NCBI RefSeq assembly: GCF_022605165.1
Contig: NC_063074.1
Coordinates: 275,501 to 339,500, forward strand
DNA length: 64,000 nt
Source: Purpureocillium takamizusanense
Lineage: Eukaryota > Ascomycota > Sordariomycetes > Hypocreales > Ophiocordycipitaceae
Direction of reading: 5' to 3'
Shown: positions 21,299 to 36,500 of the stretch, in pieces
How the letters are laid out: each line of letters begins with the position of its first letter
Position numbering within the stretch: the stretch's first letter is position 1
Notes under the pieces: generated by a model
What the model was told of the DNA's origin: nothing
Databases searched by the model: none
Seen by the model: the letters and a program-made list of their open reading frames with translations, nothing else
Program-made: the position numbers and the translations under genes

Positions 21299-22288
21299 CT
21301 ACTCGTCGTCCATGACGCAGGCGAGGACGCCCCACAGCCTCTGGCGATACATTGACTCCTGGAAGCGATTGACACGGTGCGGCCATTGGAGGTTCGGGAT
21401 CGCGAGCCGCCTGACAAGGTTGTATGAGTCGACGACGGTCGAAAACTCCCATTGTGCGTCCTTGAGCCGCACCTCGACGAACCGGCACCTGTTGCCGATG
21501 AAGCGTCGCCTATCGGAGCGGAGAGGCGCGCCCGCGATGCGCTTGATGCCGTAGTCGATGAGCCAGATGTCTTGGGCCCAGTCGGCCGCCCGCCATCTCG
21601 CCGCCCCCTCGAGGAGAGTGAAGGCGGCCTCGTTGCCCTGGCGGCCGTCGCGGATCCACTCGGGACGAAGCTCCAGCGCGACGTCCCTCACGCGGAGATC
21701 CCTGGCCGTAATCGGATAGTTGAACATGACGGGCAGGTAGGAGCCAAGCTCGAAGAAGGTGATGGAGCCGTATTTGTGCGGCTGCAGGACGACGAGGTCG
21801 ACCAGCGGACACGCCCAGTGCAGGGACCGGCCGGTATCGGGCGTCTTCTCGAACCGGACCTCCCTGGGACAGTACAGACTAAACTCCCACAGCGCCGTCA
21901 TGCCCTCGTCCTCGGTGCCGGCACTGGCGAGCTTTACCTTGAGGTCCGAGGTGCGCTCCCACATGTAATTGCGCCCTACCGCCTTGTACGAGCTGCGGCA
22001 CGCCAGCCAGAGGCCCGAGTCGATGAGGTAGGCCGACAGCTCCGGGGCGCGGGGGTCGACGGCGGCCGTCGGGGCCGCGAGGCGGTACTTCCAGGGGTCG
22101 CCCTGGGTCTTGGGGTGGGCAATGGCAGTGTCGTCGTCGGTGATGGTGTTGTAGATGGTGAAGAATTGCGCGCCCGGATAGAACTTGGGGTGGGGATGTG
22201 CGTGGCCGGCCAGTTCCCATATATGGTCCTGAATCTCCATGGGCAACTCCCGGAACTTTGGGAACGTCTTGCATCCCGCCGAAGTCAT
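21299..22288 (-). CDS. 2EXR domain-containing protein
   Basis: A single exon of 329 aa. The ATG at 22288 (MTSAGCKTF) was preferred because it places the domain at the N terminus as in relatives; the frame is open 90 codons further upstream but is low in coding character. Residues 9-25 carry FPKFRELPMEIQDHIWE, the F-x-LP-E-x-x-IW signature of the fungal 2EXR domain, an F-box-like helix. Typical later features are PELSAYLIDSGLWLACR (about residues 80-100, a helix of former-contact type) and YMWERTSDLKV. Many such proteins are expanded in Sordariomycetes; none has a well-established role, and a protein-interaction function is inferred. It is convergent with KTI12. Confidence 0.85.
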   Translation of the reverse strand: MTSAGCKTFPKFRELPMEIQDHIWELAGHAHPHPKFYPGAQFFTIYNTITDDDTAIAHPKTQGDPWKYRLAAPTAAVDPRAPELSAYLIDSGLWLACRSSYKAVGRNYMWERTSDLKVKLASAGTEDEGMTALWEFSLYCPREVRFEKTPDTGRSLHWACPLVDLVVLQPHKYGSITFFELGSYLPVMFNYPITARDLRVRDVALELRPEWIRDGRQGNEAAFTLLEGAARWRAADWAQDIWLIDYGIKRIAGAPLRSDRRRFIGNRCRFVEVRLKDAQWEFSTVVDSYNLVRRLAIPNLQWPHRVNRFQESMYRQRLWGVLACVMDDE

Positions 22289-22975
22289 CTTGCTTGCGGA
22301 ACCACCGTGCAAGGCGAGCAGTTGAGGAAACGTTGTTGAAGGGTGTGACGATCCGTTACGATAGCCAGTGAAAAGGGATTGGTTTTTCGAGCGGTATTGA
22401 GAAACGTGCTTGTGGTGGAAGGCTTTTTCTCTTTGGCCGAGACTGCGACGCGAGAAGGACGCAGGTCGATATATAAACAACGAGTGTTTATCCATGTTGA
22501 GGACTCGATCACTGTTGTGCAGGGGATGCGACCACAACAACACTTTGAATGATTGCAATGCTCAAGAGGCAAACTTTCTTGGAATAAGCTGCAGTCTAGT
22601 CAAGCCTGCAGGCGTGTGAGCCCAGGTGGGTGTGGTTGGTGTAGAAAGAGACAGTTCCACGGTGTAGCAACTGTGATGCAGACAGAGTTGATCGGTGACG
22701 TGAAGACTGCCTTCGTGGTGCCGTTGTTGGGACGCGTCCTGGAGGAGTTGGCAGGCATCAAGTCACAGTCAGGGGAAAAGATGCTTTGCGCCGTCTGTCA
22801 CGTACAGGGAGGGATACTCGAGAGCGGAATCAAAGACTCTTGTTGCTCGTGACGACGCTGGAGCGAGCAGCGGCGGCGACGACACTACTCGAGCGCGTCC
22901 GCGCGCCGCGTAAACTTAGATACACGACATGACCTCGACCTCGACCTCGACGCCGCCCTACCCCGTCAGTCATCA
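22289..22975. other. Spacer between the 2EXR and crotonase genes
   Basis: It holds the presumed promoter of the 2EXR gene and the 3' flank of the crotonase gene. I see no gene. Confidence 0.5.
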
Positions 22976-23926
22976 TCACATCTTGGACTTCGCCCCGTCG
23001 CCGCCTTCGCCGCCGCCGTCACCGCCGCCGCCAAAGTCGCCATGCCGGCCGGCCCCGCGGCTGAACCTGGCCGCGCCGTCGACGCTCTCCTCGGCCACGA
23101 CCTGCACGCCGTGTTCGAACTCGAAGCGCATCGCGTCCTCGAAATCGCGCGCGCCGTACGCCGCGTAGTAGCAGCTCGCGCGGTCGACGCGCATGCACCG
23201 CTGGGGGAAGCGCAGCAGCTGCCTCGCCAGCGCCACGGCCTCGCGCAGGGCCTCGCCGCGGGGGACGACGCGATTCACGAGCCCCGAGTGCAGGGCCTCG
23301 GGCGCGCCCACGGGCCGCCCCGTCAGCACCATGTCGAGGGCGCGGCCGAGGCCCACGACGGCCTGCAGGCGCACCGTGCCGCCGTCGATGAGCGGCACGC
23401 CCCAGCGCCGGCAGAAGACGCCGAAGACGGCGTCCTCGTCGGCCACGCGCAGGTCCGCCAGCAGGGAGAGCTCGAGCCCGCCTGCCACGGCGTGGCCCGC
23501 GACGGCCGCGATGATGGGCTTGGAGGTTTGCATCCGCGAGGGGCCCATGGGCGCTGCGTTGTCGCCGCGCCGGTGGGCGTCTGCGTCGGGCGTGTACTCT
23601 TGGAACACGGGCGGCGGCAGTGGCTCTGCTGTCTCTCCTTTGCCGGTGGTGGTGGAAGCAGTAGCAGTGGGTGGCTGTTTGTGGTGTGAAGGCTGCTGCT
23701 CGGCTCGTCCCTCGGACAGCGCGTGCAGGTCGAACCCGGCGCAAAAGGTGTCTCCGGCGCCGTGCAGGACGCACACCTTTTGGCTCTCATCGCGGTCAAA
23801 GTTGGCAAACGCGGCGGCGAGGAGCTTCGCCGTGGGCGGGTCGACGGCGTTTCGGCGGTGCGGGCGGTTGATGGTGATGGTGGTGATGCCCTCCTCGGTC
23901 TTGCTCACAAGCACGGTGTCGGCCAT
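22976..23926 (-). CDS. Enoyl-CoA hydratase/isomerase (crotonase) family protein, predicted peroxisomal
   Basis: A single exon of 316 aa starting MADTVLVSK at 23926; the frame is open 24 codons upstream without coding character. ITINRPHRRNAVD, the oxyanion-hole segment CAGFDLHAL and AGHAVAGGLELSLLADLRVA define the crotonase fold. The second catalytic Glu of classical hydratases (in FGQPEI) is replaced by Cys172 in FGVFCRRWGVPL, a variant shared by a paralogous subgroup, so classical hydration may not be its reaction. An insertion of about 50 residues rich in Ser, Thr and Pro (after DLHAL) separates the two halves of the active-site core. The C terminus is a Gly/Asp-rich tail ending SKM, a PTS1-type signal. 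A peroxisomal acyl-CoA role is inferred; the substrate is unknown. Confidence 0.9.
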   Translation of the reverse strand: MADTVLVSKTEEGITTITINRPHRRNAVDPPTAKLLAAAFANFDRDESQKVCVLHGAGDTFCAGFDLHALSEGRAEQQPSHHKQPPTATASTTTGKGETAEPLPPPVFQEYTPDADAHRRGDNAAPMGPSRMQTSKPIIAAVAGHAVAGGLELSLLADLRVADEDAVFGVFCRRWGVPLIDGGTVRLQAVVGLGRALDMVLTGRPVGAPEALHSGLVNRVVPRGEALREAVALARQLLRFPQRCMRVDRASCYYAAYGARDFEDAMRFEFEHGVQVVAEESVDGAARFSRGAGRHGDFGGGGDGGGEGGDGAKSKM

Positions 23927-25686
23927 GGTGGGCGGCCGTTCACGATCCGAGGTAGCCGTGCGATAGCGGCGATGGCGAACGGTGATTTTGCGATTCACGG
24001 GAATGTCGTCGTCGAGGGTTGTTCCTGATGATTCTTGTATCAGCGGCCCCCCCCCCCCGTGTAAGTCGGCCGCGGCTAATAAATAAGAGTGGAGAGCCTA
24101 GGCTGTCGATGCCGGCGTCGCATTTGAAGCTGTCGACCCCGCGTTTCGCTAGTCATGTTGTAGTAGGTACTAAGGTTGACCCGAGTTCCGTCGAACAGAC
24201 CCCGTCGTCGATGGCTGGGCTGGCTGCCGTTGTTGCGACTCAACCTGCGTGGCCGTCTTTACTCGTCATAAGCAGAGCTCATGGTCTGCGCAGGCGGACA
24301 GAGTTTGCAGCATACGGCGCAGCTATCCATGTAAGCCGGGTCGTGGTCGCTACGGCCAATGTTGTCTTGAGTGAGGCTCTCTGCGGTGAAAATCATCACG
24401 ACAAGCGTCGTTGCTACGCGCGGCAACGTTGGAGACAAAGCCATCAGAGTCGGGTGCCGGGCGCTCGCCATCACATACCGGCGTCGACTGGCAGTCACTG
24501 ATATCAACGGACCATAACCTGATCTACTTCGTATCTTTATTCACGTGAATGGGCCAACCAACTACTTAGCTAGAGTCAATGCCGCGGCGCTTACAAGCAA
24601 CCCGAAGTCTGTATGCACGCACACGGCTGGAGCTTCTTGCCCGACGACGGAGAGACGGAAACGGCGAGGGTGCCTGCAGGGAGAGGAGGGCGCAAAGACA
24701 AGCAGCCATCCAGGCGTGAGCACGGCCATGCCATGTCCATGCAGGGCGAACCGTATCGCAGTGGTGGGTGCAGACTCCAGAGGGCGCTCATCAAAGGGGA
24801 ACGAACTGGCAGCATACAGTGAGTGACTGAGGTGGTTGTCTTTAAATGCAGTGCAGCACCATTGTCGTCCACGTGCTGCTGCTGCCGGTGATGTTTCAAA
24901 TGTCCGGTTTGGTTCTTCGTGCCTTTGCGCCGCCTCGGGCCCTGATGGAGGTTGTTGTTTGGCGGTACCACAGCCTTTTGGCGACGGACCCAATCAATTC
25001 ATCAATGGTGGCGGTTGATGCGGCTGCGCGTCCCTTTCGCTGCCTGGCCCGGCAGAGGTCCATCGCAGATTTCAGGTGCGCGCCGGCCTGCGTCAGCGTC
25101 AAAATGGTGGAAGGTCACAGAAGCTTCCACTTCTGAGGAGCCTTCTAGTAGGTCACTGCCCACTGGCCAGGTGGCGGCCGCTGCCTCCGGGCTAGCATGT
25201 AGGTACAGTAGGTACCACTGCCGTCGCCGCCGCCCAGACTCAGCCAGATGGTGCTCCCTGTTGGTGGAGGCCCGCGCTGTCCACGCCCCGTGCATCATCA
25301 ATCTTCCGCTCCGGCTCAGGGCTGTCGCTGATATCATTGGCTCGCGCCATGCTGTCGCCCAGGTGAGTGAGTGAGTAATGCAGTCGGAACCTGGAGCTTG
25401 TACCTCTCCGGCCACTACCTCATCATTGCCTCTTCTTCCTCTCTGCACTCGCCATCATAAACCACAACTCTCTCCATTCCACATCCACATCCCCCCCCTT
25501 TCTCTCCTCCCCGAAACTCTTCCTCTCCCGCCGCATACTCACTTCGCCTCACGCGCCTGCGCACTTCGTCGACATCAACGCAGACGTCGTGCGCCTCTCT
25601 GCACCCGGTCGTAGCCCGCACTCTCGGCCACGTTTCCATCCCCTCCCGAATCCAAGTCACAGCTTCTGCGAAGCGAATCCGACGAG
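23927..25686. other. Divergent promoter interval of the crotonase gene and CDC48
   Basis: No gene is supported. It contains 12 consecutive C at 24047-24058, a TACTTCGTA site at 24525-24533 and TAGGTAC motifs near 24166 and 25198-25217. The C/T-rich stretch from about 25,430 to 25,560 looks like the CDC48 promoter and leader. Confidence 0.5.
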
Positions 25687-28467
<2,781 letters not shown>

Positions 28468-29879
28468 GCCTGACAGGCTGGTCTCCGCTACGGACACCAC
28501 GCTTGTCCATGTATTTTAAGTTTTCCGACTCGTACATGAGCATCATCTCTGGGCACACGGCTTATGGACAGCATCAAATCTCAAACCATGACGCCTTTTT
28601 TGTTTTGCTGCTTTCATTTTTCGGACCCTCTAGGAGTTGGTAGAAATGGCAGTAGAGGGAGGACGGCGGAGGACACGATTGACGCCCGACTCTAGGCACA
28701 ACTAGACAGACTGTTGCTACTCGGCGCGGAAAAAAATTACGTTGGGCCGTCGTTTTGCGAGTCGGTGTGGCAGAGCAGGCTCTCGTCTCCTTGTGCCACT
28801 GATTGCGGTAATGGAGGAAAGGGGGGAGGTCAGTTTGATAGATGACGCAACTTGATTTTGACATGTACTTGACCAGCGTCGGCTCCATGGTGATGTTTCC
28901 CGTATTACGATACAGGCGGTTGTCAAGGCAAAGCTAGGAGTCCCTTTATCTGCTGGTATTGACTGAGCCTATCCATCCGCCTGATGCACCTATGTTTCCT
29001 CGTCCTCCCTCCTCCCCCCTCCCCATGTGGTCAAGTTGCCTTGCATGCCGTTGACATTGAAACCCTATTCTCTCATATTTCGTCTCTGCGACATTCGGAA
29101 CCGAGGTACCACCAGCGCAGACTGTATTAGAGTCGGAGGTCTCCCCCCTCCCCCTTCCTCCCTCCCAGCCCTGACGGCATCGCGTTGCCACAGTAGGTGT
29201 CCCGGGCTGAGAACATGTCTGCCTACCACCCGGGGTAGGGGGTCTGGTGCGTCTGCCCACCACAAGGGCAGTAAGGGGGGAAAGGAGGGAGGGGATGGAC
29301 GGTGGCGAAGAAGGCTTAGCCAGGTCTCGAAGAGGGTTGTGGTTGTGGCTTGGTGAGGTGCGTCGGGTACGTGCGTGTGTATGTGTGTTTGTGTGTGATG
29401 AGTTCGTCCGTCGTAATGGAATGGGTCAAGTGTGCATCATGGTTCTTGCGGAGGGTTGCGTGGTGGTTGTGTCGTTGTGTTATTGTGTGTGCGTGCGTGC
29501 GTGGGTATGTGTATGTATATGTGAGCTCGGGTTGCGTCTTGCCGAGTCAGAGTAGCGCCTGGCCTTCCCATTCATCATCGCTTCGCGTTGGCCATGTTTA
29601 GTTGCGCAGGGCAAGGGGGGGGGGGAGGGGCGGGAGCATCTAGTCTCCTGCACCGCAGTCGTTTCCCCGTCGTTGCCCCTCGTGTCTGTTGCTTCGTCCG
29701 TCTTTCCGTCTTCCCACCAGGCACCTCTTCTCGTGCTTGATTGATTGGTATTCTCCGTCCGCCCAGCCCCATCGGCCACTCATGCTTCAGTTGATTGAAA
29801 TCTCCCCTTGGCTCATTCGCCTTCGCCCTGTCTCTCCACACTGCGAGCGGGGCGCCGCCAGCCGTCACTTCATTGAGAG
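28468..29879. other. 1.4-kb 3' spacer between convergent genes
   Basis: It lies between the CDC48 stop and the stop of the small minus-strand gene. It contains GT-rich microsatellites (29,370-29,525) and an 11-G run at 29615-29625. I see no gene. Confidence 0.5.
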
Positions 29880-30559
29880 TCAACTGCCCGTCTCGTCCAC
29901 GTCGCACACTGCCTCGAGGCTCTCCCTCGTAACCCTGAGCGCCTCCTGCACCACCGAGTCCGGGAGGGCAAGGCTGGGCTTGTCGCCCGCGGGGTCCGCC
30001 GCACCGTTGACCTTTTTGGTGTCGCCGTTGGGCGTCTTGCTGCCGTTCTTGGTCGTGGACGCGGCGGCGGAGGAAGCGGAAGAGGTGGCGGAGTCGGCGC
30101 GAACGTCCTCGAGGACGCGACGCAGGAGGGCGGGATATGTGGTCTCCTCGCCGGATCGCAGGAGGGAGAGGGCGTGGTTCTGGACGGCGGTAGGCCAGTT
30201 GGAGGCGTGAGCGTTGAGGGCGTGCAGTAGCGCTTCTTGGATCCTAGTATCAACTGTCAGATGGTAACTTGCACGAGACAACAGCACACCAGACTGCTAG
30301 ACGTCTCGTCCCGGCTGGCCGTTCCTTCACAAGCCTGCACGCAACGACGTTCAAGTAGGAGATGTAGGGACATGATGGTAAGGACAAGGGCAAGGGCAGG
30401 TGCAATGCGATGGAGAGAGACCAGTACGTACTTTGCGACATGGCCATCGCGTAGCAGGACGGTGTTTATTTGCGAGCGCAGGTCGGGGTCTAGCGTGGCG
30501 GGTGTATAATTGGCGGCTGAGGACGGCACCTTGACGGGCGTAGACGGTTGTTGAGCCAT
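29880..30559 (-). CDS. Conserved-looking hypothetical protein, 163 aa
   Basis: Two exons, 30559-30432 and 30243-29880, joined through a 188-bp intron (donor GTACGT, CTGAC before acceptor ACTAG), keep the frame across VAK/IQEALL. I do not recognise the family. Residues about 20-90 are predicted helical, with LDPDLRSQINTVLLRDGHVAK and then ALLHALNAHASNWPTAVQNH and LLRSGEETTYPALLRRVLEDV, a regular amphipathic pattern. A Ser/Ala/Thr/Lys/Gly-rich disordered linker follows, then a final helix (SVVQEALRVTRESLEAV). No signal peptide or membrane segment is seen. It is convergent with CDC48. Exon structure and codon character make it a real gene; its role is unknown, and a subunit of a larger complex is only a guess from its size. 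Confidence 0.7.
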
Positions 30560-33500
30560 GGTGAAGAGGGGAGAATGGCCACTGATCGACCTGTCTGATG
30601 CTGCAGCGAGGAAGGATATGCGGCGATGGGCTCAACTGCCACCACCCGGGCTGACGAGTTCCTTCGCCCCGTCAAGGCGTGTTTCGAGCCAATTGAGCAG
30701 GAAAGTGCCCGTGACAGTGATCGCGAGGACACGTTGGCGCTGCGAGCCTCGGTGGTTCGTTGGTTGCGGGATGAAGGGCTGCGATATTCGAGGGGTTGTT
30801 GTGCGATCGGCGGCGACGGCCTCGGGTCGCAACAAAGGGCTGGGGGGGGGGGAGACGTTTCGGCAAGGGGCGGCTCGTACGGATTCGATCCTGGAGAGGG
30901 CAAAGCAAGTCAGCGCCTGTCGCCCGCGCAATCCGCATTCATTCTCCCCTCGACCAAGCAAGGAAGTCTGCAGCCGATGCGTGGTGAACGCCTAGCCCAG
31001 GACGCCGGGGCGAGCTGAGAGGGCTTTGGGGGGGGGGGGCAAAAACTCACGAGCGTGCAAGTCGGCGTCGCCTGTCGGGGCTGCTGCTGCTCGAGCCAGA
31101 GCTTGCCAGAGAAGAGATGGGAGGATCTTTTCGAGTACGTGACGACGACGAGTGATACGCAAGCCGTCGAGTAACGAGATCGGAGGGGGGTTGTACACGA
31201 ATGCGACAGGAGCAATGCGAAGCCAGAATTATGTTTTTTTCTTTGGTTGGAAATCCCCCGGTTGGGCGGGCTGGTGGTGATGACGGAGGACGAGGCTGAA
31301 AAGGCTAAGTAAGGCACGGCGGCGGGTAGAGGCTCCGGCAGCCTGGCCCTGAGGTGTGGGCAGCTGAGTGCGCAGGGGGGGGGGGCGGCGGCGGCGACGG
31401 GGCGGGGGGCATGTCGGGGCGTCCACTGGGCTCTCGGGCATGCTCCCGCCCATCCATCCATCCACAGATCCCTCCAGCGGGTGATCTTGGGGGTCACACA
31501 GTAGGTAGGGCCCTAGCCGCTGCAGTGGCCATAGGGGTCCACTGGGCCAGCGACAGGCGCCTTTGGGCGGAGGCTGAACGGTGAGGTGAGGTGGGACTTT
31601 CAACCACCTCCATTATTAGTACCTTACCTTACCACCTTGAGGCCAGCTGAGCAGCAAGGTCGCCGCCTCTATCACCTCCAGCTATCCTTGAGAGGAGACA
31701 TGGACCCAATTGCCAGCCCCATCGGAAGTCGGTTGCAGCCGTTCAGGCCAGGCTCTAGCAGCAGCAGCAGCAGCAACGACGGCAACAGCAACAGCCGCCG
31801 CCGCCGCCCGCATGGGCACGCTCGACCTCTCTCTCTCGCCTTCCCCCTCCGCCCGTCATCTTTCAGCCGCCCCCCCCCCCCCCAGTGGAGCTGGAGGATA
31901 GCACGTCGTTAGAGGCGCCGAGCGATGCGGTGCGGTGCGGTGCGGGGAGGGGCCGTTGCGGTGGGGCCGGCCGTCCATCGTTCCTCGAGAGAGAGTCAAA
32001 CTGAAAATGAGCCCGCCGCCCGAGCCGTGATTGATTGATGAGTCGAGTCGGGTGTCACCAGCCGGCGCTTCTCGTCGCCGGCAAATCTTGCCTACCCTGG
32101 ACCAACACAATCAACGACAACGGCCGCGCGAGACCCAACACCACCCCGACGACGGTTGCACAAGCAACGACGCTGGTGCTTCTTTTTTCTGTTTGAGCCA
32201 GCGTGCTCCTGTTTCTGAAAGGACAGGCGAAGTGGTAGTATCTTGAATACAGTTGACAACCATCAATGTGTAAATTACCAAGTACGAATACAGTATACAT
32301 AGACTGCGAGGCGATATCCTCACCCGTCAAGTTTGTAACGCCGACCTTGCTTTACGACACGGGCCATGTCGGCATACTGCCGTTCAAACACGACCGTGGT
32401 TGAGAAACATTGTTGTAAGGCAAAGTGTCTCCCATCAGCTGTCCTGGACTCCTCACGACTCACCTGGCATGTGTGTAGTGCCCCTCGACCAAGTAAGTAC
32501 TCTTACGATCGCGCCCAAGCAGCAGCCGTCCTATCGTCCTCGACACCCGACACCCCCTCCCTGCCCTTCTCCGCCATGCAAAGTTCTCCCCCGTTCGAGA
32601 GGGTGTGTGGCAACATCAGCCCAGCCAGTTCCCAAGGGAGGGAGGGGGGAGGGGGGCGGGAAGAGAGCTCCGATTTCACCAAGGCCTCCTCACCGACCCT
32701 AGCGCCGGCGAGTGGGCGCCAGGCCATGTGTGTCCTATGGCATATCGCGGGCCGGGCCGCTAGACCGGGAGGAAGCCATCACACGCACGTCTTGGGTGGT
32801 TTGCTGCCACCTTGCTTCAACTGGCAGTCCCGACTTTGCCCCCCCCTCTCACCGACATCTCGTCTCGTCATCGACCAAACATGTCACCGGCACGCGTGTG
32901 ACCCCCTGCGCCCTCCTTCGAATCCTCTTCCATCAAGGGTGCAGACGGCGTCCTCCATATACCCAAGCAAACGGCACCGGGGGCGGGGGGCCTTGCGCTG
33001 AGGCATAAAGTTGCCTGCCGTCCCAGAGTCGTCGGCATACCTGCCCTGCCATACCCATGTCCCCTGGCAAACCGGTCAAAGTCTCTGGCGGTGAAGACAC
33101 CACACTCGGAAACGGAATCGCCCGACGCACGTCGGAGCCACGAGAAGGAGAAACGGCAATTGCCCTCTCGCCGTGCGTGTGCCAAAGTACCCTGCCATAA
33201 TACCACTGCATGCGCTATGCGCAATCGCCTTCGACCCGTCCCCCAGGCCTATGACGAGCAAGTCGCCGACCCTGTACCGGTTGACCGCTCTGCGAGCTTC
33301 TAGCGTTGCTGCAAGAACCATGACTTCTCCAATCGACGACATGGCGCCTCCAATATAACCCGAGTGTCTGAGGTAGCATCCAGGAACGCTTGAAAGGGTT
33401 GACGGGCCGCGCAGATCCCTTGAGCAGGTGGTTGCGCCCCTCTGCCGCGAAGATCACCCACCCCCACGCATCGCCGACGGACGGATCGGTGTTCGCAAAC

Positions 33501-36500
33501 AGAGGCTTTGAGGGCACAGCAAAATGATTGTTGACCTAATCAGCTGTTGTCGGTGCCTTGAATCGACGCTCCGGCTGCTAGCCATGGCGGCCGTTGATGG
33601 GAGCTTCCGCTGAAACCCGCTCGACCGTTCTGCTTCGGCAGACGTACCCGTGTGACCCCTACTACTGCCCTTCCAAGTTGAATGACTAGTTGCCGTATGA
33701 GATGGGAGCTCCCTAAAAAAGATTTGTCACAGGCGCGAGGATTCTCCCCCTTGCTTCTCAAACCGCAACGTCAACCGTTGTGCTGGCGGTCAAGCACGCT
33801 GGAGGCATCACGGTGCTCGTCTGCAATTTAGTTCCGGCACAGTACGAGCATTCTGGGAACGATTGGACCGCATCAGAAGGAGAATCAGATACATCAGCAG
33901 CGTCCTTGTGTGATCACTTGTCCTGTGACTGAGGAAAAAAGGAACGATTTTTATCCGCCCGCATGCGGGGAGAGAGGGAAGAGAGCAGTCTCCTGCAGCG
34001 CAAAACAAGGAACGAGCCCATTAGCCGCAAATGCAGAGGCAAAAGGAACGCAACGAGTCGCATTCGTCGACGAGTCCCCGCTGAACAACTACCGGAGTGT
34101 CTCTGTGGTCAACAAGAAATGGAGGGCTTGTCGGAAGTGGGTATAGAGCTCACCTCCCTAGGTAGTCATCGCCGTGCCCGACTCTGTCCAGATTATTGTG
34201 AATGCGACTACTCGGAGAGCCTCGCGAGAAACACTCGCCTGTATGTACTTCGTATGCACAGAATACGGGGCGCAAGGCGGCTCTCCTCGGGTGTGGGATG
34301 CATCGTTTCATGTCGTGCACCCAGACGCGCGTCTCCCTACTTGCAGCCGGTGTACTACTTCCTGTCGCACTCGATGAAGTCGCGCAGACCTGACGCCAAA
34401 TGGGCCTGCACCTCTCTCTTGCACGAACCGCGAGGATAGAGGAGAAGCAAGTCGCTTCCGTGCGCGTCTTCACATCACCCCATATGTGACATTGCAGGGC
34501 TCGATGGGGTTCGGGGGTGTAGTTTGTGTTTGTCGCCACGACACCAACTGCGCTTGCGTGGCTTGCGGCGTCGGGGATTTGGATCACAATGCGCCCGAGT
34601 AGCGATGAGGCGTGTTTGGCTAAGCTTTTCTGCAACTCCCGCTGCAGCCGCGCCAGTACAAGTCGCTGCTCCGTGGCTAGCAATACGAACTGTAGATGCG
34701 CGATGTTGTGGTGGGACTGGCGGCTGTAGCTTTGAGTCTAGGGATTTTTAGAGAGAGAGGCTTCCCCACGATATTGGCAGCCGCCCTGCATAAGGACCAA
34801 ACTGACGGCTCGTTCCCCGTCGGCTTGGAAGCCCCTATGGTCTCGCACGAGCCCAGCGCCCCAACAACGCTCGTTCTTGACACTGCGACTTCGCCCGCGA
34901 GACCGGAATCTGTGCGTCAATGACGCCATTGCTAGTACGGACGGGATGCAACGAGAGATCGTAAATGTCTCACGCGATGGCCAGGTGCCCAGGGTGTAGG
35001 ACTCAGCTGCGACGCAGTTGAGGGCCGATCTGGCTGGTCCAGTCACTCGTTGGCCGAGTTCAGCGCAGGCCTCGCCCGTGTGTGAAGACTGTCTTTGGTC
35101 CAGATCGATGCTCCCAAACTCGGCCGTGCAGGTCTTGCAGTCAGTCTTGTGCTTCGCACCAGAGACAGGATCTGCACATGTACTTCGCAATTGGCTCCAC
35201 CGAAGTTGCTGTCAGCCTGGGTAGCCTACATCCGAACCGGGGCGATAACTGCCCTTTGTTGGCAATCGTCTGAAGGGCTTGGAACGTCTGCGACCTGTTG
35301 TTGACCGCGTAATGGGCCCCCCACAGCCCGGGCTGCGAGTTTCCATGTCCATATCTGGTTGAGTGATGTAGTACAAGCACACATGCGTGTTTGACGTATA
35401 CCTCGTGTGCAGGAGGCCCTCGAAATGGTCTCCGGGGCTCAGTACTACGAAGTGCATACAGCACAGACACATAGTAAACTCTAAACCAAACGTGGTGTCA
35501 GAGATTGAGTGCGATTGCTCAAGATTTGAGACAAGCATGTAAGGAATTGAGGCACAAAGAGTCTGAACAGCGTCCATGCTCGCATATGCAGGGCGGTGTG
35601 GGTGACGATGGGGGAGGGAGTGCTACTCGAATTCGTCCAAAGCTGCGAAGCAATTGGAATCGAGCGATGGGAGCCACAGTCTGGGGGAGGAGGGGTGAGA
35701 TTCGGGACCTCGGGAGGCGTCCCGCCCAAACGAGGCGGGACCCGGGAGGGCCCTTTAGCGCCCAGGTATTGCTCGATTCGAAGCCGTGGCGTCAGGCATC
35801 AGACGGCGATCATGTCCGAGGCGTGCAACGACCCCTCCAGTTCTCTTCTGGGGAAAGGACCTGGCTGAGACTACAAGCTGCGTCCTGGAATCGAGATGGA
35901 CAAGGAGCGCACTCGGGCTTTGACGTTGCGGAATGGAAATCGACCACTTACGCCATGCTGGCGATTGGAAGCAAAGCCAACAAGACTTGGAGGCGGCTCG
36001 CAACTGGCACGACGGCGAGCATGGGCATCGCAGCCTGTGTCCCGGTTTTCCGGGCCCATGCAGTGCCACCATGACATGATGCCGGCTACTGCAGCATCTG
36101 TAAGCCAATGTCTGAAACCAGGTTGGACGACGCCGCACAGGGAGATTCGACACCTGACCACGTCTGTTGGTGATGCTCTGGTGCAGGGCTTCTCGACGCA
36201 TGGCTTGCCGTCGCCGCGTGGGACCGCGTGGGCTCGGAGAGGGCCGGCGGTTCGACATGATACATATTATCAATGCCCGTCCGTACCTTTGGCAGAGGCG
36301 CCAACGATCCAAGCCAGCCTGCAATCCCAGCTTTGTAGCAGCACGCTTCGCTATCTGGGGGTGCCACGTCTGGGCCCGGGGGCCGGGAGCAACGAAGTGT
36401 CTGGGTGCCTGCTGAGAAGCAGTCGGTTACGTTAGCGTCCACGGGGGCGGAGGCAGATAGCCGGTGGACGCTGGCTCTTGGGATGCTGATGCATAGTCGG

